Shown here piece after piece: positions 8,204 to 16,739 of a stretch of 64,000 nucleotides of DNA. Positions within the stretch are counted from its first letter, which is position 1, and every line of letters begins with the position of its first letter. The notes under the pieces were generated by a model, which worked only from the letters and a program-made list of their open reading frames with translations, made no database searches and had not been told where the DNA came from. This stretch comes from Microvirga ossetica (GTDB lineage Bacteria; Pseudomonadota; Alphaproteobacteria; Rhizobiales; Beijerinckiaceae): contig NZ_CP016618.1 in assembly GCF_002741015.1 (NCBI RefSeq), positions 558,001 to 622,000 of the forward strand. Direction: 5' to 3'. The position numbers and the translations under genes were made by a program.

Positions 8204-8881
8204 ATGAGAACGGGGCTCAACGCTCACCTCGCCGCCCTGGCTGTCGCGACCGCCCTTGGAACAGCGGCCCACGCGGCCGACCTGCCCTCCCGCTTCGCTC
8301 CGCCACCGGTCGCGGCGGCTGTTCCCGTCTTCACCTGGACGGGATTCTACGTTGGTGTGAACGCCGGCTATGGCTGGAACACCAATGACGATGACGTGGT
8401 GATCAACGGAACGGCGTTCGAAGTCGACGACGAGGGCGGCTTCGTCGGCGGCGCTCAGATCGGCTACAACTACCAGATCGGCTCCTTCGTGGTCGGCCTG
8501 GAGACGGACATCCAGTACGCCGACATCGGGGGCGACACCACCCTTCCTGGTCTCGACAGCCACGACGATGACGACAACTGGTTTGGGACCGTGCGCGGCC
8601 GCGCCGGCTACGCCTTCGATCGGGCGCTGATCTATGCCACCGGCGGTCTGGCGTACGGCAAGATCAGCAATGGATTCAGCAATTCGGACGACACGAACGT
8701 TGGCTGGACCCTTGGTGCCGGTGTCGAGTATGCCTTCACCAACAATCTGACCGCCAAGGTCGAAGGTCTGTACGTCAACCTCGAACAGGACGACGACGAC
8801 GTTCCCAACATCAGCGGCAAGGATGAAACTGAATTCGGTGTGATCCGCGCTGGTCTGAACTACAAGTTCACCACCTACTGA
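8204..8881 (+). CDS. Outer-membrane beta-barrel protein (Omp25/OmpA-like porin family)
   Basis: A 225-residue outer-membrane barrel typical of Hyphomicrobiales. A signal peptide ends AAHA (about residue 24) and is followed by ADLPSR, a common motif of mature Omp25-type proteins. Alternating beta-strands follow, with conserved WTGFYVGVNAGYGW near the start, GGAQIGYNYQ, and the C-terminal GLNYKFTTY ending in an aromatic residue as needed for barrel assembly. Loops are rich in Asp (DDDD), possibly metal-binding. It is monocistronic: AAAGGATAAGA precedes the ATG, a rho-independent terminator follows, and promoter element C lies upstream. A second gene of this kind survives only as 3' fragments at 46269 and 60313. 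Confidence 0.93.
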   Translation: MRTGLNAHLAALAVATALGTAAHAADLPSRFAPPPVAAAVPVFTWTGFYVGVNAGYGWNTNDDDVVINGTAFEVDDEGGFVGGAQIGYNYQIGSFVVGLETDIQYADIGGDTTLPGLDSHDDDDNWFGTVRGRAGYAFDRALIYATGGLAYGKISNGFSNSDDTNVGWTLGAGVEYAFTNNLTAKVEGLYVNLEQDDDDVPNISGKDETEFGVIRAGLNYKFTTY

Positions 8882-8900
8882 ACGGCTTAACCGAGGCAGG

Positions 8901-8933
8901 AGCAGCGCCCGATACCAATTGGGTGCTGCTTTT
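8901..8933 (+). terminator. Rho-independent terminator after outer-membrane barrel gene
   Basis: AGCAGCGCCC and GGGTGCTGCT form a 10-bp stem with one G-T pair around a 10-base loop, followed by TTTT. It begins 20 bases after the stop codon. Confidence 0.85.
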
Positions 8934-9045
8934 GTGCAAGAGATCTGATGCGAACGCCCACTTATCACGGTTAGCCCCGAGTCTCAAAACCACGCGATCC
9001 TATTTCCGAGAAGTAATCCGCTTAGCCTATTGCAGAGATCAAGTA

Positions 9046-9309
9046 ATGCGCTGCTATTTCCATCTTTCAAATGACCGGGAACTCTTGGCCGATCCATACG
9101 GCATCGGGGTTACAGACCTCACGATGGCGCATGCCGAGGCTCTCCGAGTCATTGAAGAACTGCTGCAGGAAGATCCAGCGCTCGAGCAGGACTTGAGCGG
9201 CTGGAGCTTGCTTGTCGCAGACGGCGCTGGAAAGTCCCTCCTCTCACTTCCTCTCGCGGGATCGTTGCAGTCGAACGTGCCGAGGAGATTAACCTCGTGC
9301 TTGAATTAA
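9046..9309 (+). CDS. DUF6894-type small protein
   Basis: An 87-residue protein that starts MRCYFHLSND and continues LLADPYGIGV, then AHAEALRVIEELL. This is the pattern of the DUF6894 family common in Methylobacteriaceae and Bradyrhizobium (a Y-F-H strand, D-x-x-G, an Ala-rich helix, then a W-x-L-x-V-x-D strand; here WSLLVADGAG). Function is unknown. I start at 9046 because that gives the normal family length; upstream extensions do not fit the family. Its end lies near the start of the hydrolase lipoprotein gene. Confidence 0.7.
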   Translation: MRCYFHLSNDRELLADPYGIGVTDLTMAHAEALRVIEELLQEDPALEQDLSGWSLLVADGAGKSLLSLPLAGSLQSNVPRRLTSCLN

Positions 9310-9347
9310 GAACGCCTGCATCACCTGATCAGTCGAAGCAGCAAGTG

Positions 9348-10550
9348 ATGAAACGGATGGTCAAAGCATCAGGGTCGCCCAAAAAGTCTCGCGCCCTGCA
9401 TCAAGCGATACGCCTTGCCACCGTTCTTTCCCTTTGCATCGGTGTGTCGGGATGTGCGGGCTTGCCCAAAGGAGTTTTAACGCCGGTACAGGCAACGGTT
9501 CCACGCGCCTCGCAAGTGAACCTCCTCGTCGCCACCACACGGGCGCCAGCGTCGGATCCAGCGGTCCTGTTCTCAGGAGAGCGCGGTCAGGGCTTGCACG
9601 CGACTGAGATCACGGTCTCCATTCCCCCGGAGGAGAACCGGCAGGTCGGACAGGTGCAATGGCCGAAGCGCCTGCCCCCGGATCCGTCGACAGAGTTCGC
9701 GACGACAAAGGTCAGGACCTTGACTGACCTCGGCGAGGTTCGTGGATGGTTGAAGCAGCACCTTCCGCGTAATCGTCACGTCCTGATCTTCGTGCACGGG
9801 TTCAACAACCGCTACGAAGACGCGGTGTACCGCTTCGCTCAGATCGTGCACGATTCCCACGCTGATGTCGCGCCGATCCTGTTCACCTGGCCTTCTCGGG
9901 GCAATGTCCTCGATTACGCCTATGACAGGGAAAGCACGAACTACTCCCGGACGCAGCTTGAGGAGGTTCTGCGGCGGGCTGCCCAGGACCCGTCGGTCAG
10001 CGATGTTACGATCATGGCCCACTCGATGGGAAGTTGGCTTGTGACCGAGGCCCTGCGTCAGATGGCGATCCGCGATGGTCGGGTTGCGCCGAAGATCAGG
10101 AACGTCATTCTGGCATCGCCGGATCTCGACATTGATGTCTTTCGCCGGCAGTCGCAGGAATTGGGCCCGTCTCGTCCGAAGCTTACGCTTTTCGTCTCGC
10201 AGGACGATCAGGCCCTGAGCGTGTCGCGCCATATCGGCGGCGACATCGATCGACTCGGCCAGATCAATCCAGCTACCGAACCCTATCGGTCCGAACTGGA
10301 GAAGGCCGGGGTGACGGTTCTCGACCTGACGGCGCTCAAGAGCGGCGATCCTCTCAACCACGGTAAGTTCGCGGAAAGTCCCGAGGTAGTCCGGGTGCTC
10401 GGCGAGCGGCTCGTGGCTGGGCAGACGATCACCGATGGCAAGATCGGCGTCGGCGGGCGTTTAGGGGTCGTGGCGGCGGGAGCGGCACAGACGGTAGGAA
10501 GCGCCGCTAGCCTTGCGGCTCAAGCCCCGCTGACCGTTTTCTCTCATTGA
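9348..10550 (+). CDS. Alpha/beta hydrolase lipoprotein (DUF900 family)
   Basis: About 400 residues. The N-terminus has a basic stretch, a hydrophobic segment and a lipobox VSGC (Cys36), so it is probably anchored to a membrane and faces the periplasm. The hydrolase fold of the DUF900 family (PF05990) follows: an oxyanion-hole strand LIFVHGFNNRYEDA, the acidic motif LFTWPSRG, the nucleophile elbow MAHSMGSW and a later Asp in SPDLDID. A C-terminal His lies in DPLNHGKF. Substrates are unknown; family members are predicted esterases or lipases. The start is uncertain because no ribosome site stands out; I use the ATG at 9348, which leaves a normal lipoprotein signal. It may be co-transcribed with the DUF6894 gene. 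Confidence 0.85.
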   Translation: MKRMVKASGSPKKSRALHQAIRLATVLSLCIGVSGCAGLPKGVLTPVQATVPRASQVNLLVATTRAPASDPAVLFSGERGQGLHATEITVSIPPEENRQVGQVQWPKRLPPDPSTEFATTKVRTLTDLGEVRGWLKQHLPRNRHVLIFVHGFNNRYEDAVYRFAQIVHDSHADVAPILFTWPSRGNVLDYAYDRESTNYSRTQLEEVLRRAAQDPSVSDVTIMAHSMGSWLVTEALRQMAIRDGRVAPKIRNVILASPDLDIDVFRRQSQELGPSRPKLTLFVSQDDQALSVSRHIGGDIDRLGQINPATEPYRSELEKAGVTVLDLTALKSGDPLNHGKFAESPEVVRVLGERLVAGQTITDGKIGVGGRLGVVAAGAAQTVGSAASLAAQAPLTVFSH

Positions 10551-10719
10551 GAGCCGCGACGCTAGTGCCTCGTGCGGGACAGGAGGTCCGCGTCAACAAG
10601 AAGAGGATCCGGTTCCCGAGAAGACAATGTGCTGCTCTATGAAGGGAGCATCGGGCACAAAAATAGTTTTCACTTTTCACGTCCGATGCCCTAGTGGGAT
10701 GTATTGAGGTAGAGGGAAG
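10551..10719. other. Intergenic, no gene seen
   Basis: Short convergent spacer between the hydrolase gene and the 53-codon gene on the other strand. No clear terminator hairpin was found. Confidence 0.4.
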
Positions 10720-10881
10720 TTACCGCTCCACCCGGACAGGAATGGGCTTTGGCGATTGAAAAGCCTGCGTAGTCGCTGGTCTCTTGGCTGTGTAATCTTC
10801 GCGGGAGCGAAGGATCTTCATGGCGCGGGTAACTGTATCATCCACGCGCTTAGCGAAGCCCGCGACAGGCAACTTAAACAT
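10720..10881 (-). CDS. Small basic protein, 53 aa, hypothetical
   Basis: A short frame with an ideal ribosome site: AGGAGA seven bases before ATG. The product begins MFKLPVAGFAKRVDD and ends PIPVRVER; it is basic and soluble, with a helical middle (TVTRAMKILRSREDY). No family recognised. The strong initiation signal and clean stop make it a likely real small gene. It stands alone between two opposite-strand units. Confidence 0.6.
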   Translation of the reverse strand: MFKLPVAGFAKRVDDTVTRAMKILRSREDYTAKRPATTQAFQSPKPIPVRVER

Positions 10882-11052
10882 AATGTGTTCTCCTGTTTAG
10901 AGTGAAGACGAGGATGCGCGCGCAACACAACGGCAAGGGGGGACGTAATCCTACATTGGTATTTTCAGGGGGTGATGACACGTTGCCTGAGAATAGCGAT
11001 TGAAGCGGCCGTGAGATCGGGATCAGAGCTTCTCGTGAGCTTTTTATCGCCC

Positions 11053-11304
11053 TCATGCGTGCCCGCTCGGCTCGATCATCGCAAGGAAGCACTCGAGCGA
11101 ATGGCAGGCGTACACCCCGACATCTCGCTTCAGATACCGACTGCCGTCCTCATCACGCGCCATCTCCTTCGTCTTGTGCTCGATCCTGGCGAGGATGCCG
11201 CGGCGGAACACATAGGGCCTTCTGCAGTGTGCACATCGGCTCCGCCGATTGAGCCGCGGGTTCGGCACCTTCGACGGGTCCATCAGGATTCCAAGGATTC
11301 TCAT
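11053..11304 (-). CDS. Small Cys-rich protein with zinc-ribbon-like pairs
   Basis: An 83-residue protein. CAHC (residues 24-27) and a later C-x6-C pair (CHSLEC) around residues 67-72 suggest a metal-binding ribbon; the segment between them is strongly basic. It contains RRPYVFRRG and ends MIEPSGHA. No family recognised. It lies 18 bp downstream of the membrane-anchored gene at 11323-11754 and is probably in the same transcription unit. It could be a small nucleic-acid- or redox-associated protein, but this is a guess. Confidence 0.55.
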   Translation of the reverse strand: MRILGILMDPSKVPNPRLNRRSRCAHCRRPYVFRRGILARIEHKTKEMARDEDGSRYLKRDVGVYACHSLECFLAMIEPSGHA

Positions 11305-11322
11305 GGAAGCCTCCCCGGGGTC

Positions 11323-11754
11323 TCAGGTGCCGCCACCGGGCTCGATGAAGCAGAACACCTCATCCTTTGGATATGCGGACCATGAAGGAGGCGGCGCGCA
11401 CAGGTGAGGTTCAGCGCCCAGTCCATCGGGCACCCGGTCCCGCGGGACGACCTTGCCGGGAGGAATGTCCACCCACGCACCGTATTTGAGCGCGATCCAA
11501 CGCTTCCTGACACTGTCCCACCTCGCTTCAGTGGGAGCGCAGTCCTGCTCACTGCAACAGCTCGAGTTTTTGACATCCGGGCGCATGATCCCGTTATAGA
11601 GGTGATGATACGCGCCGTGCGCCGTCTGATGCCCGGGAAAATGTCCCTCCTCAGCGTCAGACCGACCGAAATAGAAGAGAGCCGCGAGGACAATGATCGT
11701 CACCACGATGGCTAAGCCATTATCGAAGACCGTCCAGGTTTCACCACGCCTCAT
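11323..11754 (-). CDS. Membrane-anchored protein with CCSEQDC motif
   Basis: A 143-residue protein started at the ATG at 11754, which has GGAGG five or six bases upstream. A single transmembrane segment (about residues 13-31, AIVVTIIVLAALFYFG) anchors a periplasmic domain. That domain has HLYNGIMRP, the cluster SCCSEQDCAPTEARWD, a Trp-rich strand and a late LCAPPPSW. Rhizobial proteins with a C-C-S-x-x-D-C cluster are common but uncharacterised; the cysteines may form disulfides or bind metal. The gene is followed 18 bp later by another Cys-rich small gene. Confidence 0.65.
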   Translation of the reverse strand: MRRGETWTVFDNGLAIVVTIIVLAALFYFGRSDAEEGHFPGHQTAHGAYHHLYNGIMRPDVKNSSCCSEQDCAPTEARWDSVRKRWIALKYGAWVDIPPGKVVPRDRVPDGLGAEPHLCAPPPSWSAYPKDEVFCFIEPGGGT

Positions 11755-12180
11755 CGAAACCTCCACTTCTCCAAGGCCGGAGCTCGGCTCGGTTGGTGCC
11801 GCGCTCGGAGCGACCACGGGCGCCTCCAACAGCAGCCGCATGGGGTTAAGCTGACAAGGTGATGATGATTGCGTCCGCGCTTCATACCAATTGTCCGCGT
11901 GGTTGCCCCGATCACACCTTGGTATAGACGAGCGTGCGCGTGGTACAAGCAAGCTGCCCCTGACCGGGATTCTTGCGAGCGTTGCGCGGGTTCGCGCCGA
12001 GATGCCTCTTGGCCGATATTCCCTTGCGTGTGAAAGCTCTCGTTGTAGGCATTGGTTGTGCGTTCACCTTAAAAGTCACGCAGAGCCATTAAATGGCGGT
12101 CCGCCTCAAGAACGGAAGCGACCTCTTGCTCAAGGCTTGGCGAGTGGTTCGTCATACACCCGATGGCCGGCAGCATGAGG

Positions 12181-12200
12181 CGACGCTCTCTTGAGCGTCG
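12181..12200. terminator. Perfect 8-bp hairpin
   Basis: CGACGCTC, four-base loop TCTT, GAGCGTCG. No T-run follows closely. It lies in a gene-free stretch; terminator function is only possible. Confidence 0.35.
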
Positions 12201-12687
12201 ATCAAGAAAACGAAGGCGCCTATCGGTTTGGGAGGCGCTTCACGGTCCAGTCAGACAGGGTGCCGAAACATCTGGTGCACACACAGAGTTCGTCGCTTTG
12301 TGACCTCATCAAGGCGTGTCAATCCATACAACGATCTTATCGAGATAAACGAGAATACAGCTAAACCGACTGCTCTTTTCCGGTAATCTACCTCCTATTC
12401 CTCAGGCGGGAGATTTCTTCGAAAAGATGAAAACTTAACCTCGGCACTTCCCACCCGTGGGGGCAACTACGGGCCGAGGGCCGCGCACATGGTCATGAGA
12501 CCGGGCGCGGCCCCTTCCCCCGGTCCTGCCGGCCCGGCACCGGACTGATCTGGCCCTGCCAGATCGCACAGGCTGATGCCGCGGCACCACCATTGTATTG
12601 CGGACCATCTCTCCCTCCTGTCCCCCGTGAGGGCGGCCCGCAGCTTGTGACGGGCGAACCGTAAGACAGCCGTCCCGTCACAGGCTA

Positions 12688-12720
12688 GGCCCCGGATATA
12701 GCCCTCGATCCGGGGCCTTT
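12688..12720 (+). terminator. Perfect 10-bp hairpin with short T-run
   Basis: GGCCCCGGAT and ATCCGGGGCC pair perfectly around a 10-base loop and are followed by TTT. It has terminator form on the plus strand, yet no plus-strand gene ends before it, so it may mark a lost gene or an undetected small RNA. Confidence 0.45.
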
Positions 12721-12947
12721 GCTTGAGATAACGGGCGCGGGACAGCCCCCGGGAGCCGGAGCCAATCGCCACGAAAGGATTTCGACCTTGTCACGGAGGA
12801 AAGGGTGCCGTCTGGAAAGAGAGAGTTCGAGGCGTCGCACCCAACGGGCTTGCCCTCTCGAGGCAAGCAAGTGAAGCCGCAACGACATCCAGAGAAGGCG
12901 TGCAGCCCTGGTGAGAGCACGAGAATTGCACCGAAAGGGAAAAGAGA

Positions 12948-13169
12948 ATGACCACAATCACCGAACTTGGTGCAGCCGCTGCGGCCTGCACCTCCATCTT
13001 CCACCCCCAGCATCCGCTCCATCATCTGGTCCTCGACCTCGCGGAGCAGATCGACCAGACCCTTGAGCAGTGGTTAGCAGCGGACGCGCCCACGAACTCC
13101 TTCGACGTGAGCATGCCGCCGAAGACCGTCTCCACCTCGGATGACCTCCTCACGAATCGCGCGGCGTGA
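12948..13169 (+). CDS. Small hypothetical protein, 73 aa
   Basis: The frame starts MTTITELGAA after GGGAAAAGAGA, a good ribosome site. The product is Ala- and His-rich at first (CTSIFHPQHPLHHL), then amphipathic (VLDLAEQIDQTLEQWL), then Ser/Thr-rich. It has no signal or membrane segment. I do not recognise a family. The helical centre and the ribosome site favour a real gene, but frames on the other strand are equally open, so confidence is moderate. Confidence 0.4.
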   Translation: MTTITELGAAAAACTSIFHPQHPLHHLVLDLAEQIDQTLEQWLAADAPTNSFDVSMPPKTVSTSDDLLTNRAA

Positions 13170-13655
13170 CTGGTGCTGGATGGACGAGGGTGAGGTCTCG
13201 GCGATCCTTCGAGCGCAGAACAACTTAGCCGTCGCTCGACGCTCACTGCCAAGACGCGGGAATGGCGGCGGACGAATACGACGAACGGGTCCCGCACGGT
13301 GCGTAGCAATTCGCAACCTTAGGAAGCCGCTACTGCCTCAGCTCACGCTACGTCCGTCTTAGGGACGCTGCCAGACTGCGGTGGTGGTGGTACATAGATA
13401 ATAGAAACAGGGTACGACTCACTTGTTAGGCTCAGGATCACTGGATAACTTTTCTAGGCCTATGAGGATGCCACGCCGGTGAGAGGCGTTATGCCGATGT
13501 CCCGCTTACCGCAATCGCCCGACGGTAGACCTGTTCGAGGGCTGTCACAAACTTTCATCGCCGCTTTGCGTCATAGCAGGGGTTCGAAGCCATTGGTTCG
13601 ACATCTGCGGCGCAGGCCCGCTGGTATTGATAAGCAAAACACGATTGTGCGACCC
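13170..13655. other. No gene seen
   Basis: About 490 bases between a small plus-strand gene and the TetR operon on the minus strand. I see no gene, clear terminator or repeat. Confidence 0.45.
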
Positions 13656-13874
13656 TCAGTCCTTGAATTGCCGCGTGGCGTCAGTCCTCCTGCATTCGAG
13701 CCTGACGGTCTTTACCTGCGGGAACACTGCACCGAGTTCGGCGCCGATGTCCTTCATCAACTTCGCATCCTGCTGAAGCACGGTGCAAGCCGTGTCCGTC
13801 ATCGTGCTTGGGTGGGCTCTTGTAAGCGCGACCGATCCATCGCCCGACAGTCCCAAAATCATCAGTGCCATCAT
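13656..13874 (-). CDS. Small hypothetical protein coupled to TetR gene, 72 aa
   Basis: Its ATG overlaps the TetR stop codon by 4 bp (ATGA), which suggests translational coupling. The N-terminus is mildly hydrophobic (MMALMILGLSGDGSVAL) and might be a weak signal peptide; two Cys follow in the mature part (DTACTVLQQD and VRLECRR). I do not recognise a family. Small periplasmic proteins next to TetR regulators are sometimes their targets, but there is no direct evidence here. Confidence 0.5.
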   Translation of the reverse strand: MMALMILGLSGDGSVALTRAHPSTMTDTACTVLQQDAKLMKDIGAELGAVFPQVKTVRLECRRTDATRQFKD

Positions 13875-14440
13875 GGGACACCAGCCTCTTCACGAGGCTG
13901 GTTCGCAAGCACATCCGCTGCGTCCTCCAGCCGATTAAAGAAATGCTGGGCTTGTTCGGGCTTCAGGTGAGGGATGCGCGTCAGGCTCGCGAGAACCAAC
14001 CCGAGCGATGCAAACAGCAGCAGGCCGCCGTCGCGGCTGTCCGAGACGTCACTCCGCCGGATCAGGTTGGTCATGAGCGTTTGCAGCTCCGGGCATGGAT
14101 CCTGCTGCTCACGTGCGAGCAGCAGCGGCGCAAAGCAGCGCCCGCCAGCTTCGTAGCTCTGTCGCAGCTCGCGAAGGAAGGCGAGCAAGACAGGAAGCGG
14201 CTGATGCTTCGTGTCCCGCAGCCGTTCCTCGAGATGTTCCGCGAGGCGCTGTTGCAGACCGGAGATCAAGCAGTCCTTGGAGCGGAAGTGATAGAGAATT
14301 CCGCCCTTGCTGACATCGGCCATGTGAGCGACGGCTTCCAGCGTCAAGCTCCCGACGCCTCTGATGCAAATCAGCTCCTCCGCAGCGTCCAGGATACGAT
14401 CGCGGACGGGTGAGGAGGCAGAGATCTGATGCGCTATCAT
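13871..14440 (-). CDS. TetR/AcrR-family transcriptional regulator
   Basis: A 189-residue TetR regulator, normal length. The N-terminal helix-turn-helix is clear: RDRILDAAEELICIRGVGSLTLEAVAHMADVSKG in pieces, with the diagnostic recognition-helix end GGILYHFRSKDCL at about residues 47-59. The remainder is the helical ligand-binding domain. Such proteins usually repress nearby genes and are released by a small ligand. The only partner in its operon is the 72-residue protein that overlaps its end. The start at 14440 (MIAHQIS) gives a standard N-terminus, though no good ribosome site precedes it. The frame stays open for 40 more codons upstream. Confidence 0.88.
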   Translation of the reverse strand: MIAHQISASSPVRDRILDAAEELICIRGVGSLTLEAVAHMADVSKGGILYHFRSKDCLISGLQQRLAEHLEERLRDTKHQPLPVLLAFLRELRQSYEAGGRCFAPLLLAREQQDPCPELQTLMTNLIRRSDVSDSRDGGLLLFASLGLVLASLTRIPHLKPEQAQHFFNRLEDAADVLANQPREEAGVP

Positions 14441-14783
14441 GGTCAGTGTCCAACGCGGCCGGAGCAAGAAGAAAAGGGGCTGCCGTCGCCAGCAGCCCAA
14501 GTTCAGGGAGGAAACGCCCATGGAGGGCAGCGCTACAGCGACTGCATCGCCATCGCGCACGGCAGAATGTATGGGCCTCCATGCGCGGCAGCAATCACAT
14601 CAAAGTATGTCATCCTCATCCACTAGGCAGAGCGCAGTCGTACCTCAGTAGCTCCTAGCCAAGCGGCCTGATCTCTAAGTTGAGAGATCTGACAAGAGGT
14701 TGAATATTCCGCTCAGGCCGAGGGCTCAGAAGCGAAAACCTGTGCCCATCCCGCGTCCCATCATGATAGGCCCGATCGCAGGC
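14441..14783. other. No gene seen
   Basis: About 340 bases upstream of the TetR gene. A weak hairpin (GATCTCT / AGAGATC, 14670-14689) is present. The TetR promoter should lie here. Confidence 0.4.
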
Positions 14784-15014
14784 TCAGAAGCCGGGCGTTC
14801 CTTCGCATAAGAAGCAATCGGCGCTGGAGCCCCGGATGGTGCAGTTCGCGCCACCGCCGCGCGAGATGTAGCCTCGGAGGTGCTGGACAGTGATGGCGGG
14901 GGAGGGATCTCCGTGCGAGGGAGGACGCCGGCTTCCCCCGATCTGACAGCTCGTGTGAATAGCGCAGACGATGAGAAGGGCGCATGTTCTGGTTGATGCT
15001 TGCATGCTAGTCAC
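14784..15014 (-). CDS. Possible small lipoprotein, 76 aa
   Basis: The frame begins with GTG at 15014 (ATG also at 15005). It encodes a short basic N-terminus, a hydrophobic segment (CALLIVCAIHTSC) that could be a lipobox, and a mature part with C-x8-C-x-x-C spacing near the end (NCTIRGSSADCFLCEG). No family recognised. It lies 63 bp downstream of the sensor kinase on the same strand. AAGGT lies 14 bases before the GTG. Weak candidate. Confidence 0.35.
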   Translation of the reverse strand: MTSMQASTRTCALLIVCAIHTSCQIGGSRRPPSHGDPSPAITVQHLRGYISRGGGANCTIRGSSADCFLCEGTPGF

Positions 15015-15077
15015 CAGTGTGGTCGTACCTTGAAAGGGTGTTAGCGCTAGGCTTTATATCTCGCGTCGTGCAGGAAA

Positions 15078-16643
15078 TCATGATCGCGCCACACCCACTA
15101 AGGCCGCCTCAACCTCACCGCCGAGCTGACGGCTGAGCACTCGCTCCAGCAGCGTTGTTCCGAAGCCCTTGCGGTCCGGCACGGCCACGGGGGGGCCGCC
15201 TTGCTCCATCCATTCGAACCGGATCTTGCTCTTCTCGACGTCCGCGGCAGGCAAGCTCCATGTGACATGAACGCGTCCCTGCGGACTGGAAAGTGCTCCA
15301 TATTTCGCCGCGTTTGTCGTCAGCTCATGTACCGCCATCCCAACAGCCAGAGTGAGGTGGGAAGGCATGTCCAGGTCCGGCCCGGTCAGGATGCCGCGTG
15401 TGCCGGTCTGATCGTCATAAGGCTCGAGCTCACTGCGCAGAATATCCCGTAGCTGCACGCCCGCCATTTCGTTGTCGAACAAGAGTGTGTGGGTCTGTGC
15501 GAGGGACATGATCCTCTGGGTCAAGGAATCCCTGAAGTTCTGAATCGAGGGCGCGTTGCGGGCCGTGGAGTTCACCAAGGCCTGCACCGTGCTTAGTGTG
15601 TTCTTCACCCGGTGATGGAGCTCGCGCATGAGCAAGGCCTGCTGCTCCTCCAGACGCTTCTTCTCGCTCATGTCAGAGAACATGCCCAATGCACCCGAGA
15701 CCTGCCCCAACTCGTCACGCAGGGCGCTGGTGGCGGCCAAGACGGGAATGGCCGCACCGTCCTTACGCCGAAAGCGGATCTCGAACTGCTCGAATTCGCC
15801 TGCAAGATTGCGGCCAACCCGCTCGCGGTGGTTCGGCTCATCCTCGGGGAAGGTGAACTCCAGCGCCGAACGCCCGATCATCTCGTCCGGGGTACAGCCC
15901 AGCATGGCCGCCATGCGGGCATTCACGAACTGCGTCCGAGCATCCACGCCGATCAACCAGATCCCATCATTGGCGGTCTCGACAATGGTGCGGAACCGCG
16001 CCTCGCTGGCACGCAGGGCCTCTTCGACGAGCTTGCGGTCATGGATGTCGGTGCTTGTCCCAAACCAAGCTGTGATGGCTCCTTCGGCATTCCGAACCGG
16101 AATGGCCCGGGTAAGGAACCAGCGATACTCACCGTCATTGCGACGGATGCGGGTCTCAATTTCGAAGTTGCATCCGCTCCGCAGCGCGGCGGTCCATGCC
16201 TCCATGCAGCAGGCCTGATCATCGGGATGGAGCACCAACTCGGGCCAGCAGCGGACATTCTGTTCGGGTGTGATGCCACAGAAGCTGAACCATTGATCGT
16301 TGACGAAGGTAATCGTGCCGTCGGGAGCCGCGATCCAGACGATGGTTGGGATCATGTTGGCAAGGGTACGGAAACGAGCCTCGCTTTCCTCAAGGAAGTC
16401 GCCGTGCTTCCGGAGCTGGGTGATCGGGCTGTCACGAGAGAGCAGAATGCTTGTCTGGCCGTCGATATGGGCGATCTTCTCTTCCGTTGCTGCAGTCGAT
16501 GTGAAGCCCGGATCGGAAGTGAGCATCCCTGTCCGGTCATCGAGCTTTGAGGTGTCGATGACGCTCCGGCCGGTCAACCTTTCTTTAGCCGGTAGTCCGA
16601 CGAGCTTGTTGTCGACGGTGCGCGGGCGGGAGATCATGGGCAT
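15078..16643 (-). CDS. HWE-type PAS sensor histidine kinase with citrate-synthase-derived N-terminus
   Basis: A 521-residue chimera. Residues 1 to about 85 follow the N-terminus of the citrate synthase encoded at 23440-24732 (shared blocks [26 protein letters not shown]; about 57 of 86 identical by hand count). Two PAS domains follow (about 88-210 and 212-335), then an HWE/HisKA_2 phospho-acceptor region (ELHHRVKNTLSTVQALV) and an ATPase with HELTTNAAKYGALS, WMEQGGPPV and GFGTTLLERVL. The last strand of the ATPase is short (ends LVGVARS), so the C-terminus may be truncated. No membrane segments, so it is cytosolic. Start at the ATG at 16643 with AGGA upstream. Its promoter is element D, shared with the divergent LysR gene. 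Input signal and partner regulator are unknown. Confidence 0.9.
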   Translation of the reverse strand: MPMISRPRTVDNKLVGLPAKERLTGRSVIDTSKLDDRTGMLTSDPGFTSTAATEEKIAHIDGQTSILLSRDSPITQLRKHGDFLEESEARFRTLANMIPTIVWIAAPDGTITFVNDQWFSFCGITPEQNVRCWPELVLHPDDQACCMEAWTAALRSGCNFEIETRIRRNDGEYRWFLTRAIPVRNAEGAITAWFGTSTDIHDRKLVEEALRASEARFRTIVETANDGIWLIGVDARTQFVNARMAAMLGCTPDEMIGRSALEFTFPEDEPNHRERVGRNLAGEFEQFEIRFRRKDGAAIPVLAATSALRDELGQVSGALGMFSDMSEKKRLEEQQALLMRELHHRVKNTLSTVQALVNSTARNAPSIQNFRDSLTQRIMSLAQTHTLLFDNEMAGVQLRDILRSELEPYDDQTGTRGILTGPDLDMPSHLTLAVGMAVHELTTNAAKYGALSSPQGRVHVTWSLPAADVEKSKIRFEWMEQGGPPVAVPDRKGFGTTLLERVLSRQLGGEVEAALVGVARS

Positions 16644-16695
16644 CAATCTATCCTGTGCGAAGGCATGGATAGGGATTAGTTGCCCGTATGGCCCA

Positions 16696-16739
16696 GATCT
16701 AATATATTATTCTTAGCTTTACGATTAGAGAAACCTATC
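16696..16739 (-). promoter_or_regulatory. LysR-type promoter element, copy D (kinase / LysR divergent promoter)
   Basis: GATCTAATATATTA at the start, TACGATT at positions 25-31, CTATC at the end; GAT-N11-ATC is intact. The ATG of the LysR gene begins one base after the element, and the kinase lies on the other side. Because AATATATT is palindromic it could serve as a -10 box in both directions. A box this close to the LysR start would fit autoregulation (inference). Confidence 0.75.

Larger units (their letters stand above)
11755..12947. other. Long gene-poor stretch with hairpins
   Basis: About 1.2 kb without a supportable gene. It contains two clear hairpins (12181-12200 and 12688-12717, listed separately). 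An open minus-strand frame at 12467-12772 contains plausible-looking helix (RYLKQRPRIEGYIRGLA), but it crosses the 10-bp hairpin and has only a GTG start without a ribosome site, so I do not call it. The 13170-13655 stretch further right is equally empty. Confidence 0.5.

Noticed and set aside
12467-12772. Minus-strand frame with plausible helices
   Set aside because: GTG start without ribosome site and a perfect 10-bp hairpin inside the frame; not enough support.
14670-14689. GATCTCT / AGAGATC hairpin as a terminator
   Set aside because: Only 7 bp, no T-run and no gene ending close by.
15612-16550. Plus-strand open frame opposite the sensor kinase
   Set aside because: Antisense of clear PAS and HWE motifs.
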